From GCA-001735895 sp964488685 (GTDB lineage: Bacteria; Pseudomonadota; Gammaproteobacteria; GCA-001735895): a stretch of 16,352 bases of DNA. The stretch is from positions 1 through 16,352 of the forward strand of contig CAZAVY010000069.1 of assembly GCA_964488685.1 (NCBI GenBank), given 5' to 3'. Position 1 is the stretch's first letter. Each line of letters starts with the position of its first letter. This document shows, piece after piece, positions 1 to 6,928 of the stretch. The position numbers were made by a program, and so were the translations under genes. Under the pieces are notes generated by a model, which did no database searches, was not told the DNA's origin, and was given only the letters and a program-made list of their open reading frames with translations.

Positions 1-81
1 CCTTCGCCTCATTCGATAGAAAAATCTGACTCAAAATGCCTTTCCCTCGCTACGATTACCCAAGTCCGACAGACTCCTAGA

Positions 82-97
82 GCGGATCCTGATCCGC
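82..97. repeat. Short perfect inverted repeat near the left window edge
   Basis: GCGGATC and GATCCGC are separated by CT, forming a 7-bp stem. It lies about 54 nt beyond the stop of the minus-strand gene at 151-987. No T-run follows on either strand, so it is not a convincing intrinsic terminator. The remainder of 1-150 shows no coding or RNA feature I can support. Confidence 0.4.
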
Positions 98-150
98 CTG
101 TTCCACCGGCGCGGCTGAATGATCATCAAGTGTCCTGATGTAGGTGCTTA

Positions 151-987
151 TTAACTTTGTTGTTCCTTGTTTGAAAATATTCGCCCTAGCGCAAATGCCC
201 ATTTATCAATTGATTTTTCAAGACCGCGATTCAAACTAGACGCAACGATTTTATTAAATTTAGATGTAGTCGGGTCAGTAAGGAATAATTCGTATTCTTT
301 CAGTTTGAAATTGTCCAGGGTTAAATACATGTAGACAAAAGAGACAATAACAATCTGTTCGGTAGGCACTCTAATTTGAGGTCGCATCGCAATCATTTGA
401 GCTTTAAATTTTTTGATTTCGGAAGTTGCACTATCGGGGCGTAAAGCCAATGTAATTGCTGAAAATATCGCCACGCTGGAGTATTCCTGAATATCCATTG
501 TCAATTCCGTTACGCCAAGAAACTTATCAAACCTCTTTGCTCGCTCAACTCGCTCGGAATTGGAAAGAAGGGCTTGTGACTGTTGCATCATTTGGTTATA
601 TGCCTCTGGAGTAGCAGCATTCTCTTCCAGGGCCGTGATTTCTTTTCCCAAATCTGATTCATACCATAATAATAATTGTTGGATGTCCTGTTCAGTGAGT
701 GCTTTTTTTAGTGATGACCTAACTTCTTCGATGATCTCCGACGCCAGTATGGTATCGTCGGTTCTTAATAACATAGTGCTGAATGCACTGTTTGATATTG
801 GTGCTCCCTGCTGTCTCGCTTGCTTCATTCCCTCCTTTATTAATCCCGGGAACTGGTTTACCTGTTGCGTTAACCCCGAAAGGTCCAAAACCATATCAAT
901 TGAACTATTTGATGCCTCCCCATATGTCAATGGAGAAAAGATACAGAGAATGACTATTGAAATTTTTTTGGGCAGTCTTTTAAACAT
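151..987 (-). CDS. Predicted exported protein, DUF2059-like
   Basis: A 278-residue protein with a plausible Sec signal peptide: Lys/Arg-rich start (MFKRLPKK), hydrophobic stretch about residues 9-21, and a likely cleavage site near residues 23-25. A region around residues 88-135 resembles DUF2059 proteins: a helical segment, then LLLWYESDLGKEI, similar to the FYxSPxGK-like motif of that family. The rest looks mostly alpha-helical. DUF2059 has no settled function; a periplasmic location is inferred from the signal. The start is the ATG at 987, with GGAAAC about 6 nt upstream. The gene is visibly more AT-rich than its neighbours and follows the PilZ gene by 71 bp, so it could be acquired or separately transcribed. 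Confidence is high that it is a gene, low for the family. Confidence 0.75.
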   Translation of the reverse strand: MFKRLPKKISIVILCIFSPLTYGEASNSSIDMVLDLSGLTQQVNQFPGLIKEGMKQARQQGAPISNSAFSTMLLRTDDTILASEIIEEVRSSLKKALTEQDIQQLLLWYESDLGKEITALEENAATPEAYNQMMQQSQALLSNSERVERAKRFDKFLGVTELTMDIQEYSSVAIFSAITLALRPDSATSEIKKFKAQMIAMRPQIRVPTEQIVIVSFVYMYLTLDNFKLKEYELFLTDPTTSKFNKIVASSLNRGLEKSIDKWAFALGRIFSNKEQQS

Positions 988-1058
988 TGTTGTTTCCGGG
1001 ATGGTTGGGCAAAGTTAATGTGTAGCGGCAATTTGCCCGCCTGTTTGCTCATCGCCGA

Positions 1059-1628
1059 TTAGCTCTCCGCCGGGCTACCCAATGATTCTATCTGTTTACA
1101 GTGCAGGTGTTTGATCAGGATTTCGCGATCGGCTTCATGCAGGTTTTCGAAATCCAGTGATACCCTGTGGTCTCCCTGATCCTGGCCGGTAGTTTTCTCG
1201 ACCTGCACCACCCTGGCAATAATGACAAGCCGCAGCCCGGAGGGCAACAACTTTAATTTTAACTCAACCAGTGCATTAAGCTGCAGCGGCTCTGCAGTGT
1301 AAAAAGCGATCCCCTGTGCACTGAGGCTGGTTGTTTTTCGGGTCATTGCCTGGTGGTTTTGGTCGCCGATGAGCAGCTCGGTAATTCGGTCGATCTGTTT
1401 TTCGAACACCGCCAGGTAACGCCCCAGCTCCGGCATGCTGGTTTCGATCTTGTGGCGGTCGGCGATATGCTGTTCGATTTGAAAATTGTAGTTGTTACGA
1501 ATTGAAAATTCGTGTTCGTTTGCCCAGAAGTCTTCAAGGCAGGCATCGATTTCAGCCCTGTCGATTGGCTGTAGCGATAGCAATACCTTGTCCTCGATGC
1601 GATAGAAGCGTCGCCGTTCCCCGGTCAT
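1059..1628 (-). CDS. PilZ-domain protein co-encoded with the flagellar stator
   Basis: A 189-residue protein with split PilZ features. RRRFYR (residues 5-10) supplies an RxxxR cyclic-di-GMP-type motif. The second PilZ motif, normally D/N-x-S-x-x-G, appears as SLSAQG at 101-106 with Ser in the first position. Strands follow (VELKLKLL, LVIIARVVQV, DHRVSLDF). Between the two motifs lie about 90 mostly helical residues, whereas canonical PilZ domains have only about 20-30; this is reminiscent of PilZ proteins with helical insertions. The ATG (1626-1628) overlaps the pomB TGA by 4 nt, so translational coupling is likely. Context suggests it tunes stator function in response to cyclic-di-GMP or by protein contact, analogous to YcgR; this is inference. 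The altered second motif leaves ligand binding uncertain. Confidence 0.82.
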   Translation of the reverse strand: MTGERRRFYRIEDKVLLSLQPIDRAEIDACLEDFWANEHEFSIRNNYNFQIEQHIADRHKIETSMPELGRYLAVFEKQIDRITELLIGDQNHQAMTRKTTSLSAQGIAFYTAEPLQLNALVELKLKLLPSGLRLVIIARVVQVEKTTGQDQGDHRVSLDFENLHEADREILIKHLHCKQIESLGSPAES

Positions 1629-2548
1629 GCTTCGCCCTGGCCTTCAGTTTGGCCGAGGTAGTCGACATTTTCTGCCGGTGATCTACTCCCAATCGCGTAC
1701 CGGTTTCCGTGTAGAACGCTGATTTCCACGCGCCGATTCTTGGCGCGATTTTCCCAGCTGTCGTTGGGTACGATCGGTTCATTGTCAGCCAGGGCTCTGA
1801 TTTCCATGCGTTCAGGATCGACATTGCCTTGCTGGATGAGGAAGTGAACCACACTCGCTGCTCGTGCGGACGATAGATCCCAGTTGGAACGAAACCGCCG
1901 GGTTTCAATTGGAATGTCATCGGTATGCCCGGCGATGACAAAGTGACCGTCGCGTTGATTGAGCACCTCGGCGATCAACTTCAATATCGGCAGAAATTCC
2001 TGTTTTAGTTTTGCGTATCCCGATCCGAATGAGCCTCGCTCGCGAATTCGAATCAATACCCGGTCGTTATAGGCTTCAACCTCCAGTAGCCCGTCGCCAA
2101 TGGCCGCCGCCAGTTCATCCTGCAATTCTTCGGCCTCTGCCTGGGCTTCACGTTGTGCCTTTTGTTGAGCAATCGCCTCTGCCTCGTTCTCACCCAGGCC
2201 ACCATCATTGCGTGATTCGGAGTCGGTATATTCGAGGTTGGTCTTGGTGTCGTCAGTGGTCTGTTCGCGCATAATTTCAAGCGGAGTTACCTCGGTCGGC
2301 GTGCCCGGGCTGTATTGCTTGGCAATGACGCTGGTACCTTTCGGGATCTCGGTCGCCTTGACCAGGCGCTGCACGCCAAACGCAAGCTTCAACGCACCGG
2401 CCACCTGTTTGTACTTGAGAACATCCATTTCCGCGAATGACAACAGCAACACGAAAAAACACATCAATAGCGCCATCATGTCAGCGAAGGTTGCGAGCCA
2501 GGGGGGTAGGCCTTCCTCGCATGGCGGGCAATTACATTCTTCGCTCAT
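1625..2548 (-). CDS. pomB: Flagellar stator protein PomB/MotB
   Basis: A 307-residue stator B subunit that anchors the PomA channel to peptidoglycan. One N-terminal membrane segment at about 17-39 holds the ion-binding aspartate (D23 in TFADMMALL), followed by FFVLLLSFAEMDVLKYKQ, which is strikingly like Vibrio PomB. A long acidic, Gln/Ala-rich helical linker covers about 95-150. The C-terminal OmpA-like peptidoglycan-binding domain includes GHTDDIP and the RSNWDLSSARA stretch. The N-terminus has three cysteines (C5, C7, C10); cysteines also occur there in some PomB proteins. The ORF starts 4 bp after the pomA stop. Similarity to PomB rather than E. coli MotB suggests Na+ use, but ion choice cannot be settled by eye. 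Confidence 0.95.
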   Translation of the reverse strand: MSEECNCPPCEEGLPPWLATFADMMALLMCFFVLLLSFAEMDVLKYKQVAGALKLAFGVQRLVKATEIPKGTSVIAKQYSPGTPTEVTPLEIMREQTTDDTKTNLEYTDSESRNDGGLGENEAEAIAQQKAQREAQAEAEELQDELAAAIGDGLLEVEAYNDRVLIRIRERGSFGSGYAKLKQEFLPILKLIAEVLNQRDGHFVIAGHTDDIPIETRRFRSNWDLSSARAASVVHFLIQQGNVDPERMEIRALADNEPIVPNDSWENRAKNRRVEISVLHGNRYAIGSRSPAENVDYLGQTEGQGEA

Positions 2549-2552
2549 CCTG

Positions 2553-3308
2553 CTATTCGTCTTCCTGGCGCTTGCTGGCCGGCAGGTAAGCGTTGAGCAA
2601 TTGCTTCAGTACACGTGGATTGGTGCCTTCCTGGATTCCGCCAATCGATTCAAGGATCAAATCTTTGTTGAGTTTTTCATAACCGCTGATCAGGATCAGC
2701 TTTTCTGCCAGAGGGGAAGCAAACGCGTTGGCGATTATCGCGCCGTAGAGCGTGGTCAACAGCGCCACTGCCATGGCTGGGCCGATCGCGGCAGGGTCGG
2801 ACATATTCGCAAGCATTTGCACCAGGCCGATCAGGGTGCCGATCATGCCCATCGCCGGGGCGTACACCGCGATAGCCTTGAACATATCGGCTCCAAGGGT
2901 GTGGCGTTCGATCGACATATTGATATCTTTGCTCAGCAGTCCCTTGACGACTTCGGGAGCGTGACCGTCGATGCACAGACCGATACCGAGTTCCAGGAAA
3001 CCATTGGAAATATCACGGCCTTCGAGCGCCAGAATTCCCTCCTTGCGGGCAACATTGGCGAGTTCGACCGATTCGTCGATCAGGTTTTGTGGAGCGTCGA
3101 GTTTATAAAAGAAACCTTTTAGTCCGATCTTGAAAGAACCGAGGAAATTACCGAGCGTGACGCGCATCAACGTTACTGCGAAGGTTCCACCGACAACCAC
3201 CAGTAACGAAGGCATGTTGACAAATATATTGAAGGGGCCACCCATGGCTATCGCCGCATAGAGGATGATATAAGCCAATATGAATCCAACAATTGATGCG
3301 ATGTCCAC
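2553..3308 (-). CDS. pomA: Flagellar stator protein PomA/MotA
   Basis: A 251-residue inner-membrane stator A subunit, close to the family length of about 253. It forms the ion channel with PomB and pushes on the rotor. Four membrane segments fit the family pattern: about 5-22 and 28-50, then about 150-170 and 180-200. The conserved APAMGMIGTLIGLVQML and the GPAMAVALLTTLYGAIIAN stretch match PomA closely. The cytoplasmic loop carries LALEGRDI and GLLSKDINMSIERHTLGA. The start is a GTG at 3306-3308, supported by GGGAG seven nt upstream and by alignment to PomA N-termini; no ATG fits better. It is the first gene of a three-gene operon behind a sigma-28-like promoter. Confidence 0.95.
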   Translation of the reverse strand: MDIASIVGFILAYIILYAAIAMGGPFNIFVNMPSLLVVVGGTFAVTLMRVTLGNFLGSFKIGLKGFFYKLDAPQNLIDESVELANVARKEGILALEGRDISNGFLELGIGLCIDGHAPEVVKGLLSKDINMSIERHTLGADMFKAIAVYAPAMGMIGTLIGLVQMLANMSDPAAIGPAMAVALLTTLYGAIIANAFASPLAEKLILISGYEKLNKDLILESIGGIQEGTNPRVLKQLLNAYLPASKRQEDE

Positions 3309-3525
3309 CCGGTTGCTCCCGCTTGATAACCTGCGATCGATTAATTTGAGTCCAGTGCACGCTTGAACCTGGCTCGTACAGGTTTATCGGTCGAAGCGCC
3401 GATATCTTTAGCCGTATCGTGTGAAAAATCGGGTGGTTTTCGGGTCTTTTTAGCGCCCGGCTCGGCCCAGCAGTGCCGTTACCTTTGCGGTGTCGTTAAC
3501 GGTAAGGCGCACAACATCGCGAACT
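3309..3525. other. Intergenic region between tetR and pomA
   Basis: 217 bp with no supportable gene. It holds the sigma-28-like promoter and the pomA leader. Near the tetR end lies an imperfect hairpin-forming stretch around 3475-3510 (GCCGTTACC facing GGTAAGGC, with an internal GTTAAC). No T-run follows, so I do not call it a terminator. Confidence 0.5.
3384..3410 (-). promoter_or_regulatory. Sigma-28 (FliA) flagellar promoter for pomAB-pilZ
   Basis: On the minus strand TAAA (3410-3407) is followed after exactly 15 nt by ACCGATAA (3391-3384). The known FliA consensus is TAAA-N15-GCCGATAA, so 11 of 12 defined positions match. It points at pomA, about 75 nt upstream of its GTG start, implying a leader of about 65-70 nt. 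Position, orientation and gene function agree, so chance is unlikely. It also explains how stator genes located away from any visible flagellar cluster could be expressed late with the flagellum. Confidence 0.85.
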
Positions 3526-4113
3526 TCACTCGGCAAAGGATTGCAGCAGTTTTTCGATCGTCTGTTGCAGGCGCCACCATTCTTCGGTTTTATGCCGTTG
3601 TGGTTGTTTACGGGTGCGAATCACGAGATAGTTGATCGATGCCCCGAAAACACCGAGCACGCCTCCAATATCGATGTTTGGCTGCTGGTAGTAAGCACGA
3701 ATGCGTTTCACCAGTTCCATGCCACGTTCACCTCGGATACGTGCCAGGAACTGGGTCAGGTTGTTTTGTGCGGACATTTCCCAGGCCATGATTTCGAGTG
3801 CGAGTGGCCGGGATTCCAGCGCTTCAACATAACGACCGAGCAAACGCGGCAAGTAATCGTGAAGCGGAATGCGGGCACATTCAGCCGCTGTTTCAATTAT
3901 GATCTCATCCACTTCCCACCACAGGGTAGTGGTTTCCGCAAACGCCAGCAACAATTCATCGAAGCCGCCAAAGTATCTATAAATCAATACCTTATCGCAA
4001 CCAGCCTGGCGGGCAATGGCATTGATACCGACTGCTGGGAAACCCTGGTTCAGTAATATCCCGGCGACCGCATCGAGGATACGCTGTTCAGTTTTCAGCC
4101 TGTTTCTTGTCAT
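3526..4113 (-). CDS. TetR/AcrR-family transcriptional regulator
   Basis: A 195-residue protein. The N-terminal helix-turn-helix (about 8-57) is typical: RILDAVAGILLNQGF, then INAIARQAGCDKVLIYRYFGGFDELL, including the family's recognition-helix pattern ending in YxYF. The remainder is a helical ligand/dimer domain with no recognisable subfamily. The start ATG (4111-4113) lies 10 nt after the mazG stop with AGGA close upstream, so the gene is probably co-transcribed with mazG. TetR proteins usually repress nearby or their own genes in response to a small ligand; I see no clear operator and cannot name the target. Confidence 0.9.
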   Translation of the reverse strand: MTRNRLKTEQRILDAVAGILLNQGFPAVGINAIARQAGCDKVLIYRYFGGFDELLLAFAETTTLWWEVDEIIIETAAECARIPLHDYLPRLLGRYVEALESRPLALEIMAWEMSAQNNLTQFLARIRGERGMELVKRIRAYYQQPNIDIGGVLGVFGASINYLVIRTRKQPQRHKTEEWWRLQQTIEKLLQSFAE

Positions 4114-4123
4114 ATCCTGCCTG

Positions 4124-4906
4124 CTATCCGACCGCGGCCTTGGATTCCTGCCAGAATCGTTCCATCTGTTCGAGTTGCTGCTGTTCCATTTCGATACCGG
4201 CCGCCGTCATTTTTTGTTGTACGTAGGCAAACCTCCGCAGGAATTTTTGATTAGTGTTACGCAAAGACATTTCGGCATTGACCCTTGCGTGGCGTGCGAG
4301 GTTGATGCAGACGAACATCAGATCACCGATCTCGTCGCTAATCGAGTCTTTGTCCCCCGATTTGATGGCTTCTTTAAACTCTGCCAGTTCTTCTTCGAGC
4401 TTGTTGAAAACCGGATTGATATCGGGCCAGTCGAAGCCGGTACGGGCGGCATATTTCTGGATTTGACGCGCACGATAGATGGCAGAATTCGAGCCTTCGT
4501 CGCTTTCGGAAAGCGCATTGTCGCGACCTGATTTCTCCTGTTGCTTAAGCGCTTGCCATTGTTGCGACAAGGATTCACCGCTGATTTGCGGGTCGCGCGT
4601 TGCGCCGAAAACATGAGGGTGACGGCGTCGCATTTTGTCGGTTATCCCCCGCGCCACATCATCGAAATTGAACTGGCCCTGTTCCTCGGCGATGCGCGCG
4701 TGAAATACGATGTTGAACAACAGATCTCCGAGTTCTTCCTGCAGATTCTCGGTATCCTTGCGTTCGATCGCATCGAGTAGCTCGTGGGTTTCGTCGAGTG
4801 TATAACCCGCGATCGAGGCGCTGGTCTGGCGCAGATCCCAGGGACAGCCGTTCTCCGGGTGACGTAATTGCTTCATAACCTGGAGCAGGTCTTCGATTGC
4901 GCTCAT
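4124..4906 (-). CDS. mazG: Nucleoside triphosphate pyrophosphohydrolase MazG
   Basis: A 260-residue tandem MazG protein, near the E. coli length of 263. It hydrolyses NTPs and dNTPs to monophosphates plus pyrophosphate, cleaning aberrant nucleotides and affecting the stringent response. Both MazG repeats are visible: the first opens with HPENGCPWDLRQT and has metal-binding E39, E42, E57, E58 and D61 (EELGD); the second has EEELAEFKEA (171-180) and DEIGD (191-195). The ORF starts at the ATG at 4906, 74 bp from and divergent to amgK. The TetR gene follows it closely. Confidence 0.95.
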   Translation of the reverse strand: MSAIEDLLQVMKQLRHPENGCPWDLRQTSASIAGYTLDETHELLDAIERKDTENLQEELGDLLFNIVFHARIAEEQGQFNFDDVARGITDKMRRRHPHVFGATRDPQISGESLSQQWQALKQQEKSGRDNALSESDEGSNSAIYRARQIQKYAARTGFDWPDINPVFNKLEEELAEFKEAIKSGDKDSISDEIGDLMFVCINLARHARVNAEMSLRNTNQKFLRRFAYVQQKMTAAGIEMEQQQLEQMERFWQESKAAVG

Positions 4907-4913
4907 TTGTCTA

Positions 4914-4943
4914 TTGCGTTCGGGTCATTAAAAACCGGATAAT
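4914..4943 (+). promoter_or_regulatory. Candidate sigma-70 promoter for amgK-murU
   Basis: TTGCGT (4914-4919) and GATAAT (4938-4943) are separated by 18 nt, ending about 37 nt before the amgK ATG. Fit to TTGACA/TATAAT is moderate (4 of 6 and 5 of 6). It lies in the 74-bp mazG/amgK divergent gap, where promoters are expected. No strong ribosome-binding site precedes the amgK ATG. Confidence 0.45.
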
Positions 4944-4980
4944 ACCGACCTTTTAACAGAATCGCAGCTGCTACTGCAAT

Positions 4981-5976
4981 ATGAGTGACAGATCGACACA
5001 ATTAAGCCATTGGCTGGAGCATCTCGGCTACCGGGATTTCAGTCTAAGCCCAGCCTCCGAGGATGCCAGTTTTCGTTGTTACCTGCGACTGCAGACAGAC
5101 AGTAAATCATGGGTTGTAATGGATGCGCCGCCGGACAAAGAGCCCTGCGATCAGTTCATCGCGGTGGCGCAGAAACTACGCGCGGCCGGTTTGAACGCAC
5201 CTGAGATTATTGCGCGCAATCCCGGCGAGGGCTTCCTGATACTGACCGATTTTGGTAGCAACGATTATCTCTCGCAACTCGATCCAAAGACCGAGGGGTC
5301 GCTATATGCTGATGCACTCGCAGCTTTGTTAGTGATGCAAACCCGGATCGAGACCGATGATTTACCCACTTATGACGAGGCAATATTACACCGCGAGATG
5401 GACCTGTTCCACCACTGGTTCCTCGAAAATTTACTCGGTATTTCGCTCGATCCAACACAGCAGTCCCGGTGGCAGGCCGTTAAACAGACGTTGATTGAAA
5501 ATGCGCTGGCGCAACCGCAGGTGTTCGTGCACCGGGATTATCATTCGCGTAACCTGATGAAGCTCGATGCCCACAATCCGGGGATACTGGATTTTCAGGA
5601 TGCGCTCGAAGGACCGGTTACCTATGATCTGGTGTCCTTGCTACGGGATTGTTACATAGACTGGCCGCCGGAACGCGTCGATCAACTGGCACTCGATTAT
5701 TACGAGCTTGCCCGGGTAAATGCCCTCGTCGACGTCAAGGCCGCGCAATTCATGCGCTGGTTCAATCTGATGGGGATACAGCGACATCTCAAGGCGATTG
5801 GGATTTTTGCGCGCCTCGATATCCGTGACGGCAAACCCGGATATCTGAATGATATTCCGCGCACACTCGAATATCTGAACCAGGTTAGCGCCGCCGAAAT
5901 GTCTATGGCGGGATTGTTTTCGATCATAGAGCAGCTGGGATTGAGCCTGCGCGCCGAGGCGCTGATGACGCGGTGA
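4981..5976 (+). CDS. amgK: N-acetylmuramate/N-acetylglucosamine anomeric kinase AmgK
   Basis: A 331-residue aminoglycoside-phosphotransferase-fold kinase. The catalytic loop HRDYHSRNLM (184-193, with D186 and N191) and the metal-binding LDFQDALEGP (from 203, D204 and D207) are intact. The N-lobe has a Ser/Thr-rich start and FRCYLRL. AmgK phosphorylates MurNAc or GlcNAc at C1 in the cell-wall recycling route that bypasses MurA and confers fosfomycin tolerance in Pseudomonas. The assignment to AmgK rather than a generic phosphotransferase rests mainly on the murU gene 7 nt downstream, a characteristic pair. The ATG start at 4981 gives the family-like N-terminus. Confidence 0.9.
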   Translation: MSDRSTQLSHWLEHLGYRDFSLSPASEDASFRCYLRLQTDSKSWVVMDAPPDKEPCDQFIAVAQKLRAAGLNAPEIIARNPGEGFLILTDFGSNDYLSQLDPKTEGSLYADALAALLVMQTRIETDDLPTYDEAILHREMDLFHHWFLENLLGISLDPTQQSRWQAVKQTLIENALAQPQVFVHRDYHSRNLMKLDAHNPGILDFQDALEGPVTYDLVSLLRDCYIDWPPERVDQLALDYYELARVNALVDVKAAQFMRWFNLMGIQRHLKAIGIFARLDIRDGKPGYLNDIPRTLEYLNQVSAAEMSMAGLFSIIEQLGLSLRAEALMTR

Positions 5977-5983
5977 AACATTA

Positions 5984-6625
5984 GTGAAGGCGATGATATT
6001 AGCGGCCGGACGCGGAGAACGATTGCGCCCGAAGACAGATACCACGCCGAAGCCATTGCTCGAGGTGAAAGGAAAACCATTGATTGATTATCACCTCGAG
6101 GCCCTGTCAACAGCCGGCTTCAGCGAAGTCGTCATTAACCTCAGCTGGTTGGGCGACCAGATTCGGGATCATCTTGGTGACGGCTCGAATTTTGATCTCA
6201 GTATCGAATACAGCGAGGAACCCGTGGCACTGGAAACGGCCGGCGGAATCCTGCAGGCGCTGCCATTGCTGGGAGCGCGTTTTATCGTCGTCAACGCGGA
6301 CATATTTACCGACTATGATTTTGCCCGCTTGAAACCGATTGAAGGTAAGGCGTATCTGGTACTGGTTGAAAATCCACCACATCACCCGGATGGGGATTTC
6401 ACCCTTGACGATTCTAAAATCGCTAGAACTGGATCGCCACGTTACACTTTTAGCGGTATATCGCAATACCATCGCAGCTTCTTCGAGGCGTTGGCGCCCG
6501 GCAGGCAGGCACTCGCGCCGTTACTGTTTGCCGCGGTAGCAAAGCGACAGGTCACGGGTGAACTGCTCCGCGGTAACTGGAGCGATATCGGCACTCTTAA
6601 TCGCCTGCAGGCTTTGAACGAATAG
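5984..6625 (+). CDS. murU: N-acetylmuramate-1-phosphate uridylyltransferase MurU
   Basis: A 213-residue sugar-1-phosphate nucleotidyltransferase. The N-terminal signature MKAMILAAGRGERLRP, then TPKPLLEVKGKPLI, matches MurU. NADIFTDYDF near 104-113 contains the metal-binding Asp of the family. MurU converts MurNAc-1-phosphate, the AmgK product, to UDP-MurNAc. The start is a GTG at 5984 rather than the in-frame ATG at 5993, because MurU proteins begin MKAMILAAG. It begins 7 nt after the amgK stop with little Shine-Dalgarno sequence, suggesting translational coupling. Confidence 0.93.
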   Translation: MKAMILAAGRGERLRPKTDTTPKPLLEVKGKPLIDYHLEALSTAGFSEVVINLSWLGDQIRDHLGDGSNFDLSIEYSEEPVALETAGGILQALPLLGARFIVVNADIFTDYDFARLKPIEGKAYLVLVENPPHHPDGDFTLDDSKIARTGSPRYTFSGISQYHRSFFEALAPGRQALAPLLFAAVAKRQVTGELLRGNWSDIGTLNRLQALNE

Positions 6626-6633
6626 ACTGGAAG

Positions 6634-6810
6634 TTACTTGAACGGGGTAAAAGTCACTTTGATGTCCTTGAGCCAGACTTTACCGCCGCCTTCATCTGTG
6701 ACTATCGAAGTGCTGCTTATGGTTGCCTGTGATTCATCGAAGCGCTGGATTAGTCGTGGCGGGCCGGCAGGCTCGGGCGAGCCAAACAAATTTTTCAACC
6801 AGGTAAGCAT
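6634..6810 (-). CDS. Small hypothetical protein, 58 residues
   Basis: A short minus-strand ORF in the gap between murU and the Na/Pi gene. It begins MLTWLKNLFGSPEPAGPP and ends VWLKDIKVTFTPFK. GGGGA lies about 8 nt upstream of the ATG (6808-6810). Codon choice resembles neighbouring genes, and the stop lies 8 bp from the convergent murU stop. The Na/Pi gene lies 118 bp upstream on the same strand, so the two may share a transcript. I recognise no family. The plus-strand ORF over the same bases (6638-6832) has no ribosome-binding site and looks like the shadow. There is no signal peptide; a short amphipathic N-terminus is followed by a likely beta-rich part. Confidence 0.6.
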   Translation of the reverse strand: MLTWLKNLFGSPEPAGPPRLIQRFDESQATISSTSIVTDEGGGKVWLKDIKVTFTPFK

Positions 6811-6928
6811 GGGTCGAATCCCCGGCTATTGAATGTTTTCGATCAAACTGATTGTAGCTTGTTGTGGTTGTCAGGCGCTAATTATCTACTGCCCCAACAA
6901 TAAATGATCCTCCCTCATCGCCTGCGGA

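Noticed and set aside
39..80. Short ORF MPFPRYDYPSPTDS as the C-terminus of a gene entering from the left
   Set aside because: The frame is closed by a stop at 27-29 and 14 codons are too few to assign.
82..97. Hairpin GCGGATC-CT-GATCCGC as terminator or IS end
   Set aside because: No T-run for a terminator and no matching partner repeat or transposase nearby; reported only as an inverted repeat.
560..1018. 152-codon plus-strand ORF opposite the DUF2059-like gene
   Set aside because: Cys/Ser-rich antisense translation without family resemblance; the minus strand has signal peptide and domain features.
1008..1050. GGCAA-A-TTGCC palindrome as a terminator between the DUF2059-like and PilZ genes
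   Set aside because: The stem is only 5 bp and no T-run follows on either strand.
2208..3122. 304-codon plus-strand ORF opposite pomA and pomB
   Set aside because: It is antisense to two well-recognised stator genes, resembles no family, and has no ribosome-binding site; it arises from codon bias on the other strand.
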